DNA from: Massilia solisilvae
Lineage (GTDB): Bacteria > Pseudomonadota > Gammaproteobacteria > Burkholderiales > Burkholderiaceae_D
NCBI RefSeq assembly: GCF_024753215.1
Contig: NZ_JANUGV010000001.1
Location: 1,761,976-1,825,975, forward strand
Length of the DNA: 64,000 nt
Direction: 5' to 3'
The position numbers and the translations under genes are program-made. The notes below the pieces were generated by a model that made no database searches, was not told the DNA's origin, and saw only the letters and a program-made list of their open reading frames with translations. Below, piece after piece: positions 35,113 through 46,319 of the stretch. Within the stretch, counting starts at the first letter, position 1; every line of letters begins with the position of its first letter.

Positions 35113-36813
35113 ATGGCTATCACACCTGGCATGACCGCCGGTGGAAAGGCAATGCCTACCACTGCGGGGCTCACCAAGGAAGAGCGGAAAGTCATCTTCG
35201 CATCGTCCCTCGGTACCGTTTTCGAATGGTACGACTTTTACCTGTACGGCTCGCTTGCACCGATCATCGCCAAGCAGTTCTTCATTGGCGACCCGACCGT
35301 CACCTTCATCTTTGCGCTCCTGGCATTTGCGGCCGGCTTCATCGTGCGCCCGTTCGGCGCGCTGGTGTTCGGCCGCCTGGGCGACCTGATCGGACGTAAG
35401 TACACCTTCCTGATCACCATCCTGATCATGGGCGGTTCGACCTTCATCGTGGGCCTGTTGCCAAGCCACGCCTCCATTGGCGTTGCCGCGCCGATCATCC
35501 TGGTCAGCCTGCGCATCCTGCAAGGCCTGGCGCTGGGTGGCGAGTACGGCGGCGCCGCGACTTACGTGGCCGAGCACGCGCCGGAAGGCCGCCGCGGCTT
35601 CTTCACCTCGTGGATCCAGACCACCGCGACGCTGGGCCTGTTCCTGTCGCTGCTGGTGATCCTGGGCACTCGTACCGCCATGGGCGAGAAGGACTTCGCC
35701 GAATGGGGCTGGCGCGTGCCGTTCCTGGTGTCCGTGCTGCTGCTGGCCGTCTCGGTGTGGATCCGCCTGTCGATGAACGAGTCGCCGGCCTTCGCCAAGA
35801 TGAAGTCCGAAGGCAAGACCTCGAAGGCGCCGCTGACCGAGTCCTTCCTGCACTGGAAGAACGCCAAGATCGTCATCCTGGCCCTGGTCGGCCTGACGAT
35901 GGGCCAGGCCGTGGTCTGGTACACCGGCCAGTTCTACGCCTTGTTCTTCCTGACGCAGACGCTGAAGATCGACGGCCCGACCGCGAACATCCTGATCGCG
36001 ATCTCGCTGGCGCTGGCCACCCCGTTCTTCATCTTCTTCGGCTCGCTGTCGGACCGCATCGGCCGCAAGTGGATCATCCTGGGCGGCTGCCTGATCGCCG
36101 CGCTGACCTACTTCCCGATCTTCAAGGCCATCACCCACTACGGCAACCCGCAGCTGGAAACGGCGCTGAAGAACTCGCCGGTGGTGGTCGAAGCCGATCC
36201 GGCATCGTGCCACTTCCAGTTCAACCTGACCGGCACCTCCAAGTTCCCGTCCTCGTGCGACATCGCCACCGGCATGCTGACCGCGTCCTCGGTGAGCTAC
36301 ACGCGCGTCGATGCCGCCCCGGGCTCGATGGCCACGATCAAGGTGGGCGACAAGGTCCTGCCGTCGTTTAACGCGGCCATGACCCCGGACGGCCTGAACT
36401 TCGACCAGGCGTCGAAGGACAAGGAAGCCGCGCTCAAGAAGGACGTGAGCGGCGCCATCAAGGCCGCGGGCTACCCGGCCAAGGCCGATCCGGAGCAGAT
36501 CAACAAACCGATGGTGGTGCTGTTCCTGTTCATCCTGGTGCTGTACGTGACCATGGTGTACGGGCCGGTGGCCGCGATGCTGGTCGAGATGTTCCCGACC
36601 CGGATCCGCTACTCGTCGATGTCCCTGCCCTACCACATCGGTAACGGCTGGTTCGGCGGCCTGCTGCCGACCACCGTGTTCGCGCTGGTGGCGTTCAAGG
36701 GTGACATCTACTACGGCCTGTGGTATCCGATCGTCATCGCTGCCATCACCTTCGTGATCGGCGCGCTGTTCGTGCGCGAGACCAAGGACAACGACATCTA
36801 CGCTGCGGACTGA
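35113..36813 (+). CDS. MFS transporter, metabolite:H+ symporter (MHS) family
   Basis: 566-residue, 12-TM transporter. GTVFEWYDFYLYGSLAP, FVRPFGALVFGRLGDLIGRKYTF and RILQGLALGGEYGGAATYVAEHAP are MHS signatures (dicarboxylate, citrate, shikimate or osmolyte carriers). It carries an unusual soluble insertion of about 120 residues (roughly 342-462) between two TMs, with two Cys (SCHFQF; SSCD) that could form a disulfide, probably facing the periplasm. GGAG precedes the ATG. The substrate is unknown; control probably involves the 11-bp repeat array. Confidence 0.88.
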   Translation: MAITPGMTAGGKAMPTTAGLTKEERKVIFASSLGTVFEWYDFYLYGSLAPIIAKQFFIGDPTVTFIFALLAFAAGFIVRPFGALVFGRLGDLIGRKYTFLITILIMGGSTFIVGLLPSHASIGVAAPIILVSLRILQGLALGGEYGGAATYVAEHAPEGRRGFFTSWIQTTATLGLFLSLLVILGTRTAMGEKDFAEWGWRVPFLVSVLLLAVSVWIRLSMNESPAFAKMKSEGKTSKAPLTESFLHWKNAKIVILALVGLTMGQAVVWYTGQFYALFFLTQTLKIDGPTANILIAISLALATPFFIFFGSLSDRIGRKWIILGGCLIAALTYFPIFKAITHYGNPQLETALKNSPVVVEADPASCHFQFNLTGTSKFPSSCDIATGMLTASSVSYTRVDAAPGSMATIKVGDKVLPSFNAAMTPDGLNFDQASKDKEAALKKDVSGAIKAAGYPAKADPEQINKPMVVLFLFILVLYVTMVYGPVAAMLVEMFPTRIRYSSMSLPYHIGNGWFGGLLPTTVFALVAFKGDIYYGLWYPIVIAAITFVIGALFVRETKDNDIYAAD

Positions 36814-36836
36814 GATCCTTTGCCTGCAGTGCCCAA

Positions 36837-36861
36837 AGCCCCGGCGTGCCGGGGCTTTTTT
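36837..36861 (+). terminator. Intrinsic terminator after MHS transporter
   Basis: Perfect 9-bp stem AGCCCCGGC / GCCGGGGCT with a 2-nt nominal loop, followed by TTTTTT. Confidence 0.85.
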
Positions 36862-37119
36862 GTTGGTCCACACAGACCGATCGCTCAGTGGCGAACGACG
36901 CTCAGGCTCTTGCTCGGGAAGAATTAGCCAGCTTCGGAAGGGAAAGTCGCTTATGTCGCCACAAACTCAGCACGCATCCTCTGGCATGACGCGCCATTGA
37001 ACCTGACACGTCACAAGTCCCCGCTCGATCTGCTTGGTGCACAGCAAGGCAAGCACGGCGGCGACAGGCCGCGCAATGCGCTGCGGGTCGCAGCCCGCGG
37101 CATTCCGTGCATGCAACGG

Positions 37120-38340
37120 TCATGATTCAGCCGCGTTGCTTGCAGGGACATGCGCTTCCTGCCAGCGCCACGCACGCATGCGATATGCGGCCCACGCACT
37201 CAGGCCGGCGCCGGCCAGCAGGATCAGCCGGGTGTCGAACAGGGTCAACACGGCGCCGCCGAGGGCCATGACGATATTGGCGAAGCAGAACGTGGTCGAC
37301 AGGAGCCCCATCACCGCGCCCTGGCCGTGGCCGCCGAAGCGATCCGCCGCCCAGCCCTGGATAGTGGCGTTATAGAACGCGTGCGGCAGGCCGAAGAGGA
37401 CGATCCCGGCCATGCCGACCCACAGGTTGCCCAGCGCAACGCTGGCGATGAGGATGGCGACCAGGATCGCGTGAAAGCTCGCACGGCGCAGCGGATCGAG
37501 TTTGCTCGGCCCACCCGCGAAGGCTGCCGACAGCGTCATCACGCCGCACAGCCCAACGTTGACGAGCGAGATGCCGCGGGTGTCGAAATGGCCCACTTCC
37601 ACCAGCCACAGCGGATAGAACTCGTAGAAACCGGTCACGCCGCAGGTGTAAGCCAGCTGCATGATGAACAGCAGGCGCAGCTGGTCATGGCGCAGCAGGT
37701 TGAACGCATGGCGCTCGCGCGCCACCGACCACCACGAACCGGCCGCGCCGTGTGGTTTTTCCTTGTTCAGCGCCACCGCGCAAAAGGTCGCGCCCAACAG
37801 CAGCGCGCCTGCGGCAACGTAGAACGGCACCGACAGGCCAAAGCCGATGGTTACGCCGGCCAGCAGCGGGCCCACCAGCCAGCCCAGATGCAGCGCGCCG
37901 TTAAACCATGACATCGCCCGGTTGCGCAGGTCGCCCTCGAGCCGCTCGGCCAGCAACGCGCGCACCACCGGGGCCTGCCCTTCGAGCAAGCCGGTGCCAA
38001 AGCGCGCAGCGAGAAACAGCGGATACGACTGCATCGCCAGCGCGCCTGCCGTCAGCACGTGGCCGACCGCGGCGCCGGCGGCGGTGACCAGCACCACCTT
38101 GCGGCGCCCGAAGCGGTCCGACAGCGGGCCGAGCACGGCGTTGCCGATCAGAAGCCCGAGCGGGTTGATCAGCAAGGCGACACTGAACAGCAGTTTCGGC
38201 GGCAGGCCGAGGAAGTGGTTCAGGTTGTCGGCGGCGCCGGCCGCGAACAGCGGCGGCAGGATCGGGTACGGCAGCGAGGCGCCGGTCGTGGCCAGCAGTC
38301 CCAGCAGGCAGGCTGTTGCAATCAGCAGGTGATTTTTCAC
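37120..38340 (-). CDS. MFS transporter
   Basis: 406-residue, 12-TM major facilitator. GNAVLGPLSDRFGRRKVVLV is the inter-helix motif A; FGTGLLEGQAPVVRALLAERL lies in TM4-5. Resembles drug/metabolite exporters such as the tetracycline-resistance-like DHA1 family, but no substrate can be named. The 258 bp between it and the terminator at 36861 shows nothing recognisable. Confidence 0.8.
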   Translation of the reverse strand: MKNHLLIATACLLGLLATTGASLPYPILPPLFAAGAADNLNHFLGLPPKLLFSVALLINPLGLLIGNAVLGPLSDRFGRRKVVLVTAAGAAVGHVLTAGALAMQSYPLFLAARFGTGLLEGQAPVVRALLAERLEGDLRNRAMSWFNGALHLGWLVGPLLAGVTIGFGLSVPFYVAAGALLLGATFCAVALNKEKPHGAAGSWWSVARERHAFNLLRHDQLRLLFIMQLAYTCGVTGFYEFYPLWLVEVGHFDTRGISLVNVGLCGVMTLSAAFAGGPSKLDPLRRASFHAILVAILIASVALGNLWVGMAGIVLFGLPHAFYNATIQGWAADRFGGHGQGAVMGLLSTTFCFANIVMALGGAVLTLFDTRLILLAGAGLSAWAAYRMRAWRWQEAHVPASNAAES

Positions 38341-38414
38341 GCGTACAACCAGTTATATAAAGATAACGAACTGTAGCGTGGAAGGCCACCAAAGTAAATG
38401 CAGGGCGGGTACTT

Positions 38415-38443
38415 GTCGGGTGGGCAGATTTCTGCCCACCGAC
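38415..38443. repeat. Short REP-like hairpin
   Basis: GTCGGGTGGGCAGA and TCTGCCCACCGAC form a hairpin with one bulged G. The GGTGGGCAG core is shared with the elements at 27650 and 34820, so this is probably a half-unit of that family. It lies between the MFS gene and the convergent-facing end of the beta-oxidation gene. Confidence 0.6.
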
Positions 38444-38462
38444 GATGGTCGCCCGCGGGCGG

Positions 38463-40550
<2,088 letters not shown>

Positions 40551-40648
40551 GTCTCTTCCTCTTCTGGTTGGATGTGCAATCGCTGAACTATAACCGATAA
40601 AAGTACGGTCGTATTATTTTTGATGAAACGTACCCACCAACTTTACCG

Positions 40649-40674
40649 GTCGTTCCGGCGTCCGCCGGAACGAC
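40649..40674. repeat. REP-like hairpin (GTCGTTCCGGCG)
   Basis: Perfect 12-bp arms GTCGTTCCGGCG and CGCCGGAACGAC with 2 bp between. A variant of the GTCGTCCC family. Located between the acyl-CoA ligase end and the beta-oxidation gene start. Confidence 0.7.
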
Positions 40675-40695
40675 GTTGGTCGGTGAAGTTTCAGT

Positions 40696-42348
40696 TCAGA
40701 TCGTCGGCAGCTTGTGCTCGCGATACGCTTCGCGCAGCCGGTTCTTCTGGATCTTGCCGGTCGCGCCCAGCGGCAGGCTGTCCACGAACACCACGTCATC
40801 CGGCATCCAGAACCTGGCCACTTTCCCGGCAAAGAAGGCCAGCAGCTCTTCACGGGTCAGCTGCGCCTCGGGCCGCCTGACCACCACCAGCAGCGGCCGC
40901 TCGTCCCATTTCGGATGCACCACGCCGATGCACGCAGCCTGTAACACCGCGGGGTGCGACATCGCAATGTTCTCCAGATCGATGCTGCCGATCCATTCGC
41001 CGCCGGACTTGATCACGTCCTTGCTGCGGTCGGTGATCTGCATGTAGCCGTCGGGGTCGATGGTGGCCACGTCGCCGGTCGGGAACCAGCCGTCCTCGAG
41101 CACGTCGCCGCCTTCGTCGCGGAAGTAGCGCTTGATGATCCACGGCCCCTTCACCAGCAAATGCCCGGAGGTCTCGCCATCCCACGGCAGCTGGGCGCCC
41201 GCGTCGTCCACGATCTTCATGTCCACGCCGTAGATCGCGTGGCCTTGCTTGCGCAACACGGCGCGCTGCGCTTCGGTCGGCAGCGCGTCGTGCTTCGCCA
41301 GCAGATTGGCGGTCGTGCCCAGCGGCGACATCTCGGTCATGCCCCAGGCATGCACCACCTCGACATTGAAGCGGTCGATCAGGGTGTCCATCATTGCGGG
41401 CGGGCAGGCCGCGCCGCCGATCACGGTGCGGCGGAAGGTGGAGAACTGCAAATCGTTCTGCAGCGCGTAGTTGACCAGGCCCAGCCATACCGTGGGCACG
41501 CCGGCCGAGAATGTCACGCGCTCGGCCTCGAACAGCTCGTAGAGCGACTTGCCGTCCAGCGCAGGCCCCGGGTACACCATGCGCGCGCCGGACAGCAGCA
41601 CCGAATACGGCAATCCCCATGCGTTCACGTGGAACATCGGCACCACCGGCAGCACCGAGTCGCGCGCCGAGATGTTCAGCGCATTCGGCATGGCCGACGC
41701 ATAGGCGTGCAGCACCGTCGAGCGGTGCGAATACAGCGCGCCTTTCGGGTTGCCGGTGGTGCCCGAGGTGTAGCACAGCGCGGCGGCCGAGTTTTCGTCG
41801 AATTGCGGCCAGAGGTAGCCGTCGTCGGTGGCGTCGATCAGTTCCTCGTAGCACAGCAGGTTGGCGATGCTGGTCTTGTCCGGCATGTGCGCGCGGTCGC
41901 TCATCAGCACGAAATGGCGGATCGTGGGGCAGCGTGCGGCCACGATCTCGGCCAGCGGCAGGAAGCTCAGGTCGAAGAACAGCACCTTGTTTTCGGCGTG
42001 GCCGATGATGTAGGCCAGCTGGTCCGGATGCAGGCGCGGGTTAATCGTGTGCAGCACGGCGCCCGAGCCGGACACGGCGTAGTAGAGCTCCATGTGGCGG
42101 TAGCCGTTCCAGGCCACCGTGCCCACCCGGTCGCCCATGTCGACGCCCAGCGTTTCAAGCGCGCGCGCCAGCTGCCGGGCGCGGCGGGCGCAGTCGCGGT
42201 AGGTGTAGCGGTGCATGTCGCCCTCGACGCGGCGCGAGACGATTTCACTGCCGCCGTAATGCCGGGCGGCGAACTCGATGATGCTGGAGATGAGCAGGGG
42301 CTGGTCCATCATCTGCCCCATCAGCGGGCTCATCGGGAATGCGGTCAT
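40696..42348 (-). CDS. Long/medium-chain fatty acid-CoA ligase (AMP-binding)
   Basis: 550-residue acyl-adenylate enzyme similar to AlkK. P-loop YTSGTTGNPKGALYSHRS, GMTEMSP, and ITDRSKDVIKSGGEWIGSIDLE, with the catalytic Lys in PLGATGKIQKNRLRE. Activates fatty acids with CoA and ATP for the beta-oxidation enzyme encoded just downstream. The region between this gene and selO (42349-42595) holds the selO start but no other gene. Confidence 0.92.
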   Translation of the reverse strand: MTAFPMSPLMGQMMDQPLLISSIIEFAARHYGGSEIVSRRVEGDMHRYTYRDCARRARQLARALETLGVDMGDRVGTVAWNGYRHMELYYAVSGSGAVLHTINPRLHPDQLAYIIGHAENKVLFFDLSFLPLAEIVAARCPTIRHFVLMSDRAHMPDKTSIANLLCYEELIDATDDGYLWPQFDENSAAALCYTSGTTGNPKGALYSHRSTVLHAYASAMPNALNISARDSVLPVVPMFHVNAWGLPYSVLLSGARMVYPGPALDGKSLYELFEAERVTFSAGVPTVWLGLVNYALQNDLQFSTFRRTVIGGAACPPAMMDTLIDRFNVEVVHAWGMTEMSPLGTTANLLAKHDALPTEAQRAVLRKQGHAIYGVDMKIVDDAGAQLPWDGETSGHLLVKGPWIIKRYFRDEGGDVLEDGWFPTGDVATIDPDGYMQITDRSKDVIKSGGEWIGSIDLENIAMSHPAVLQAACIGVVHPKWDERPLLVVVRRPEAQLTREELLAFFAGKVARFWMPDDVVFVDSLPLGATGKIQKNRLREAYREHKLPTI

Positions 42349-42595
42349 GGGCGCTCCTGTGAACAGATTGATAACGTAAGCCGAGTGTCATGCCGAGCGG
42401 CACAGGCGTCAACCGCTTTCGATGCTGCGCCGCAGCAGACGGCTGTTTCAGGGTGTAACGCACGTTTGAAGCAGGGGCATCGACCAATAAAATCGGCCCC
42501 GTACGGTAAAATCCTGACATCAAACGTTTGCAATCACCTGTACTGGAATCGCCATTACCGCCGACGACCTACCGCTCGACAATTCGTTCGCCCAG

Positions 42596-44017
42596 TTGCC
42601 GCCCGCGTTCTACACGCGCCTGATGCCCACTCCCCTGCCCGATCCTCACTTCGTGGCGGCCAGCGCTCCGGCCGCGGCGCTGGTGGGACTGGATGCGCAG
42701 CAGCTCGCGAACGAAGACTTCGTTGCCGTTTTCAGCGGCAACCGGGTGCCTGCGCGCGCCCAGCCGCTGTCGGCCGTGTATTCGGGCCACCAGTTCGGCG
42801 TGTGGGCCGGTCAGCTTGGCGACGGCCGCGCGATCCTGTTGGGCGACATTCCGTCGCCGGCTGGCCCGATGGAATTGCAGCTCAAGGGTTCCGGCCGCAC
42901 CCCGTACTCGCGCATGGGCGACGGGCGCGCCGTACTGCGCTCGTCGATCCGCGAATTCCTGTGCTCCGAGGCCATGGCCGCGCTCGGCATTCCAACGACG
43001 CGCGCGCTCATGGTCACCGGCTCGCCCCAGCCAGTGGTGCGCGAATCGGTAGAGACCGCGGCGGTGGTGACGCGGATGGCGCCCTCCTTTGTGCGCTTCG
43101 GTTCGTTCGAGCATTGGTACTACCGCGACAAGCAAGACGAGTTGCGCACGCTGGCTGACTACGTGATCAAGGCGTTCTACCCGGAACTGGCGGGCGAACC
43201 GAATCCGTACAAGGCGCTGCTCAAGGAGGTCACGCTGCGTACCGCGCGCCTGATCGCGCAGTGGCAGGCGGTCGGCTTCATGCATGGCGTGATGAACAGC
43301 GACAACATGTCGATCCTCGGCCTGACGCTGGACTACGGCCCGTTCGGCTTCATGGAGGCGTTCGACCCGAACCACATTTGCAACCACACCGACCAGCACG
43401 GCCGCTATTCGTACGCCAACCAGCCGCCCATCGGCCACTGGAACTGCTACGCGCTGGCCAACGCCCTGCTGCCGCTGGTGGGCACCGTCGAGGACGCGCA
43501 GGAGGCGCTGGACGCATACCAGCCCGAATTCGCACGCAGCATCGACGCGCTGCTGCATGCGAAACTGGGGCTGGCGAGCAACCGGGACGGCGACCGCGAA
43601 TTCCTCGACGATACGTTCAAGCTCATGCAGGACAACCACGTCGATTTCACGCTGTTTTTCCGGCGCCTCGGCAAGCTCCAACTGCAGGCACCGGAAACCG
43701 ACGCGCCGCTGCGCGACCTGTTCATCGATCGCGCCGCCTTCGATGCGTGGGCCGCCAGGTACCGCGAGCGGCTGCGCGCGGAAAACAGCGTTGACGTGGC
43801 GCGCCGCGAGGCGATGATGCGCACCAATCCCAAGTACGTGCTGCGCAACTACCTGGCGCAAGTAGCGATCGAGCGCGCGCAGAACGGCGATTTTTCCGAG
43901 GTCGACAAGCTGCTGTCGGTACTGCAGCAGCCTTATGACGAACAACCCGACAACGAGTCTTACGCGGCGCTGCCGCCCGACTGGGCCAGCCACCTCGAAG
44001 TGAGCTGCTCCTCCTGA
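42596..44017 (+). CDS. selO: Protein adenylyltransferase SelO
   Basis: 473 residues from the TTG at 42596. SelO is a pseudokinase that transfers AMP to Ser/Thr/Tyr of redox proteins. YSGHQFGVWAGQLGDGRAILLG, LQLKGSGRTPYSRMGDGRAVLRSSIREFLCSEAM, GFMHGVMNSDNMSILGLTLDYGPFGFME and the C-terminal SCSS, where the Cys sits at the position of selenocysteine in the animal protein. The conserved N-terminus (DNSFAQLPPAFY) starts upstream of the TTG, in frame to 42518, where no ATG/GTG/TTG occurs. An ATT at 42554 with GGA before it is the best upstream candidate. The true start is unresolved. Confidence 0.93.
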   Translation: MPPAFYTRLMPTPLPDPHFVAASAPAAALVGLDAQQLANEDFVAVFSGNRVPARAQPLSAVYSGHQFGVWAGQLGDGRAILLGDIPSPAGPMELQLKGSGRTPYSRMGDGRAVLRSSIREFLCSEAMAALGIPTTRALMVTGSPQPVVRESVETAAVVTRMAPSFVRFGSFEHWYYRDKQDELRTLADYVIKAFYPELAGEPNPYKALLKEVTLRTARLIAQWQAVGFMHGVMNSDNMSILGLTLDYGPFGFMEAFDPNHICNHTDQHGRYSYANQPPIGHWNCYALANALLPLVGTVEDAQEALDAYQPEFARSIDALLHAKLGLASNRDGDREFLDDTFKLMQDNHVDFTLFFRRLGKLQLQAPETDAPLRDLFIDRAAFDAWAARYRERLRAENSVDVARREAMMRTNPKYVLRNYLAQVAIERAQNGDFSEVDKLLSVLQQPYDEQPDNESYAALPPDWASHLEVSCSS

Positions 44018-44032
44018 CCCCCTGGAACCACC

Positions 44033-44428
44033 ATGACCGACAAAGTAACCAAGACCGACGCCGAGTGGCGCGCCCAGCTCGACCCGATGCAGTACCAGGT
44101 GACGCGCCATGCCGCCACCGAACGCGCTTTCACCGGCAAATACTGGGACCACCATGAACACGGCATCTACCACTGCGTGTGCTGCAATACCCCATTGTTC
44201 GAATCGGATGCCAAATTCGAATCGGGCTGCGGCTGGCCGAGCTATTTCCGCGCCATCGATCCGGCCAATGTGATCGAAAAGGTCGACCGCAGCCATGGTA
44301 TGCTGCGCACCGAAATCATTTGCGCGGTGTGCGATGCCCACCTGGGTCACGTCTTCGAGGACGGGCCGCCGCCGACCGGCCTGCGCTACTGCATCAATTC
44401 GGCCGCACTGCGCTTCGAACCTGCTTGA
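44033..44428 (+). CDS. msrB: Peptide-methionine (R)-S-oxide reductase MsrB
   Basis: 131-residue enzyme repairing oxidised methionine. Zinc cysteines CVCC and [12 protein letters not shown], and catalytic Cys in [11 protein letters not shown]. 15 bp after selO in the same direction, so the two redox-related genes likely share a transcript. Confidence 0.95.
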   Translation: MTDKVTKTDAEWRAQLDPMQYQVTRHAATERAFTGKYWDHHEHGIYHCVCCNTPLFESDAKFESGCGWPSYFRAIDPANVIEKVDRSHGMLRTEIICAVCDAHLGHVFEDGPPPTGLRYCINSAALRFEPA

Positions 44429-44447
44429 GAATGACGCTGCACCAGTT

Positions 44448-45077
44448 ATGAAATTCCTGTTCGATCTTTTCCCCGTCATCCTGTTCTTCCTCGTCTTCAA
44501 ACTGGGCGAGGGACACCAGGAGGCGGCGCACGCGCTGGTGGCGCAATACCTCGGCGGCCTGATCAGCGGCGGCCACGTGACCCCGGCGCAATCGCCTATC
44601 CTGCTGGCCACCGCCGTCGGCATCCTCGCCACTGCCCTGCAGATTGCCTACCTGCTCGTGCGCGGCCGCAAGGTGGATGGCATGCTGTGGCTCTCGCTCG
44701 GCGTCATTGCCGTCATGGGCGGGGCGACCATCTACTTCCATGACGAGACCTTCATCAAGTGGAAGCCCACCATCCTGTACTGGGCATTCGCGCTGGCGCT
44801 GTCGGTGGCGCAGTTCGGCTTTCGCAATAACCTCATGCGCAAGGTCATGGAGGCCAACATCCAGCTGCCGGACGCGGTGTGGGACCGCGTCGGCTACGCG
44901 TGGATGGCCTTCCTGGCCGCGATGGGCTTGCTGAACCTGTTTGTCGCCTTTGTCCTGTTCAAGGCCGACACCAGCGCGTGGGTGAGCTTCAAGCTGTTCG
45001 GGTTCACCGCGATCTTCTTTGTCTTCATCTTCGTGCAGATGCTGTTCCTGTCCAAGCACATCAAGGAGGACGCATGA
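44448..45077 (+). CDS. yciB: Septation protein A family, YciB/IspZ
   Basis: 209-residue inner-membrane protein with about five TM helices, starting [20 protein letters not shown], typical of YciB, which links to envelope/septum assembly. Internal [28 protein letters not shown] is characteristic. The start at 44448 is the conserved [13 protein letters not shown] overlap with bolA. Confidence 0.92.
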   Translation: MKFLFDLFPVILFFLVFKLGEGHQEAAHALVAQYLGGLISGGHVTPAQSPILLATAVGILATALQIAYLLVRGRKVDGMLWLSLGVIAVMGGATIYFHDETFIKWKPTILYWAFALALSVAQFGFRNNLMRKVMEANIQLPDAVWDRVGYAWMAFLAAMGLLNLFVAFVLFKADTSAWVSFKLFGFTAIFFVFIFVQMLFLSKHIKEDA

Positions 45078-45352
45078 ACCTCGACACCCGTATCGACCGC
45101 ATGCGCGCACGCCTGCAGGCGGCGCTTTCGCCCTCGCACCTGGAACTGGGCGACGACTCGGCCAGGCACGCCGGCCACCCCGGCGCTGCCTCTGGCGGCG
45201 GGCATTACACCGTGAAGATCGTGTCGAGCCGCTTCGAGGGGCTCAAACTCGTCATGCGCCACCGACTGGTGTATGATTCCGTGCACGATATGATGCCTAC
45301 CGAGATTCACGCACTGGCGATTACCGCGCTGGCTCCGTCAGAGCTGGCGTGA
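45074..45352 (+). CDS. BolA-family protein
   Basis: 92 residues: [68 protein letters not shown]. The His/Cys-type ligand region GGGHYTV is the usual glutaredoxin-BolA Fe-S site. AAGGAGGA precedes the ATG, which overlaps the yciB stop. Confidence 0.92.
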   Translation: MNLDTRIDRMRARLQAALSPSHLELGDDSARHAGHPGAASGGGHYTVKIVSSRFEGLKLVMRHRLVYDSVHDMMPTEIHALAITALAPSELA

Positions 45353-45390
45353 GGGCGAATTCAGTCAGGTTTAAGAAATCTCGTCCAGAA

Positions 45391-45418
45391 TTGAAACACG
45401 AAGTTAAAAACGTAATCT
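45391..45418 (+). promoter_or_regulatory. Candidate sigma70 promoter of parvulin genes
   Basis: TTGAAA (45391-45396), 16-bp spacer, TAATCT (45413-45418), located 40 bp upstream of the first parvulin start. Confidence 0.5.
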
Positions 45419-45458
45419 AACCCCGTCCAAGCTAACCTCCCCTCAACAGGAATCAATA

Positions 45459-46238
45459 ATGACTTTTAAGCCAGCTCGCTTGCTGTTAGCCCTGATCGCC
45501 GTTGCCGCAGCACCCGCCTTCGCACAGAACCTCGCCGTCGTGAACGGCAAGGCGATTCCGTCGTCGCGCGTGGATGCCATCGTCAAGCAGGTCGTGGCCC
45601 AGGGCCAGGCGCAAGACACCCCGCAACTGCGCGACCAGATCAAGAAAGAAGTCATCGCGCGCGAAGTGCTGATGCAGGAAGCGATGAAGGAAGGCTACGA
45701 CAAGAAGCCGGAAGTGAAGGCAGCGCTGGACAACGCCCGCCAGACCATCGTCATCAACGCGCTGGCGCGCGAGTACATCACCAAGCACCCGGTCACCGAC
45801 GCCGAAGTGCAGGCCGAGTACGACAAGTTCAAGGCGCAGACCGGCGACAAGGAATACCATGTGCGCCACATCCTGGTGGACAGCGAGCAGGCAGCCAAGG
45901 ACATCATCGCCAAGATCAAGGGCGGCGCCAAGTTCGAAGATCTGGCCAAGCAGTCCAAGGACCAGGGCACGGCCAGCAACGGCGGCGACCTGGATTGGGC
46001 CGTCCCGGCAGCCTTCCCGCCCGAGTTCGCCAATGGCTTCAAGAACCTGCAAAAAGGCCAGGTCACCGAAACCCCGGTCAAGACCGCCAACGGTTTCCAC
46101 GTGATCAAGCTGGACGACGTGCGCGCCGCCAAGCTGCCGTCGCTCGAAGAAGTGAAGCCGCAAATCCAGGAAGAGCTGGCTCAGCGCAAGCTGGCCGCCT
46201 ACCAGGCGGAAATGGTCAAAAAAGCAAAGGTGCAGTAA
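45459..46238 (+). CDS. Periplasmic parvulin-type peptidyl-prolyl isomerase (copy 1)
   Basis: 259-residue PrsA/SurA-like foldase. Signal peptide ends PAFA-QN. N-terminal SurA-like chaperone region, then a parvulin domain from about residue 130: EYHVRHILVDSEQAAKDIIAKIKGG, FEDLAKQSKDQGTASNGGDLDW, and PEFANGFKNLQKGQVTETPVKTANGFHVIKLDD. The gene order yciB-bolA-parvulin is common in betaproteobacteria. Confidence 0.93.
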   Translation: MTFKPARLLLALIAVAAAPAFAQNLAVVNGKAIPSSRVDAIVKQVVAQGQAQDTPQLRDQIKKEVIAREVLMQEAMKEGYDKKPEVKAALDNARQTIVINALAREYITKHPVTDAEVQAEYDKFKAQTGDKEYHVRHILVDSEQAAKDIIAKIKGGAKFEDLAKQSKDQGTASNGGDLDWAVPAAFPPEFANGFKNLQKGQVTETPVKTANGFHVIKLDDVRAAKLPSLEEVKPQIQEELAQRKLAAYQAEMVKKAKVQ

Positions 46239-46319
46239 GATGAAGCGTTGCCGGCGGCGGGTGCCGCCGGTGTTCGTCGCGAGCAGCGACACGTCTCGTG
46301 TTTTTATAGGATCCGAAGA

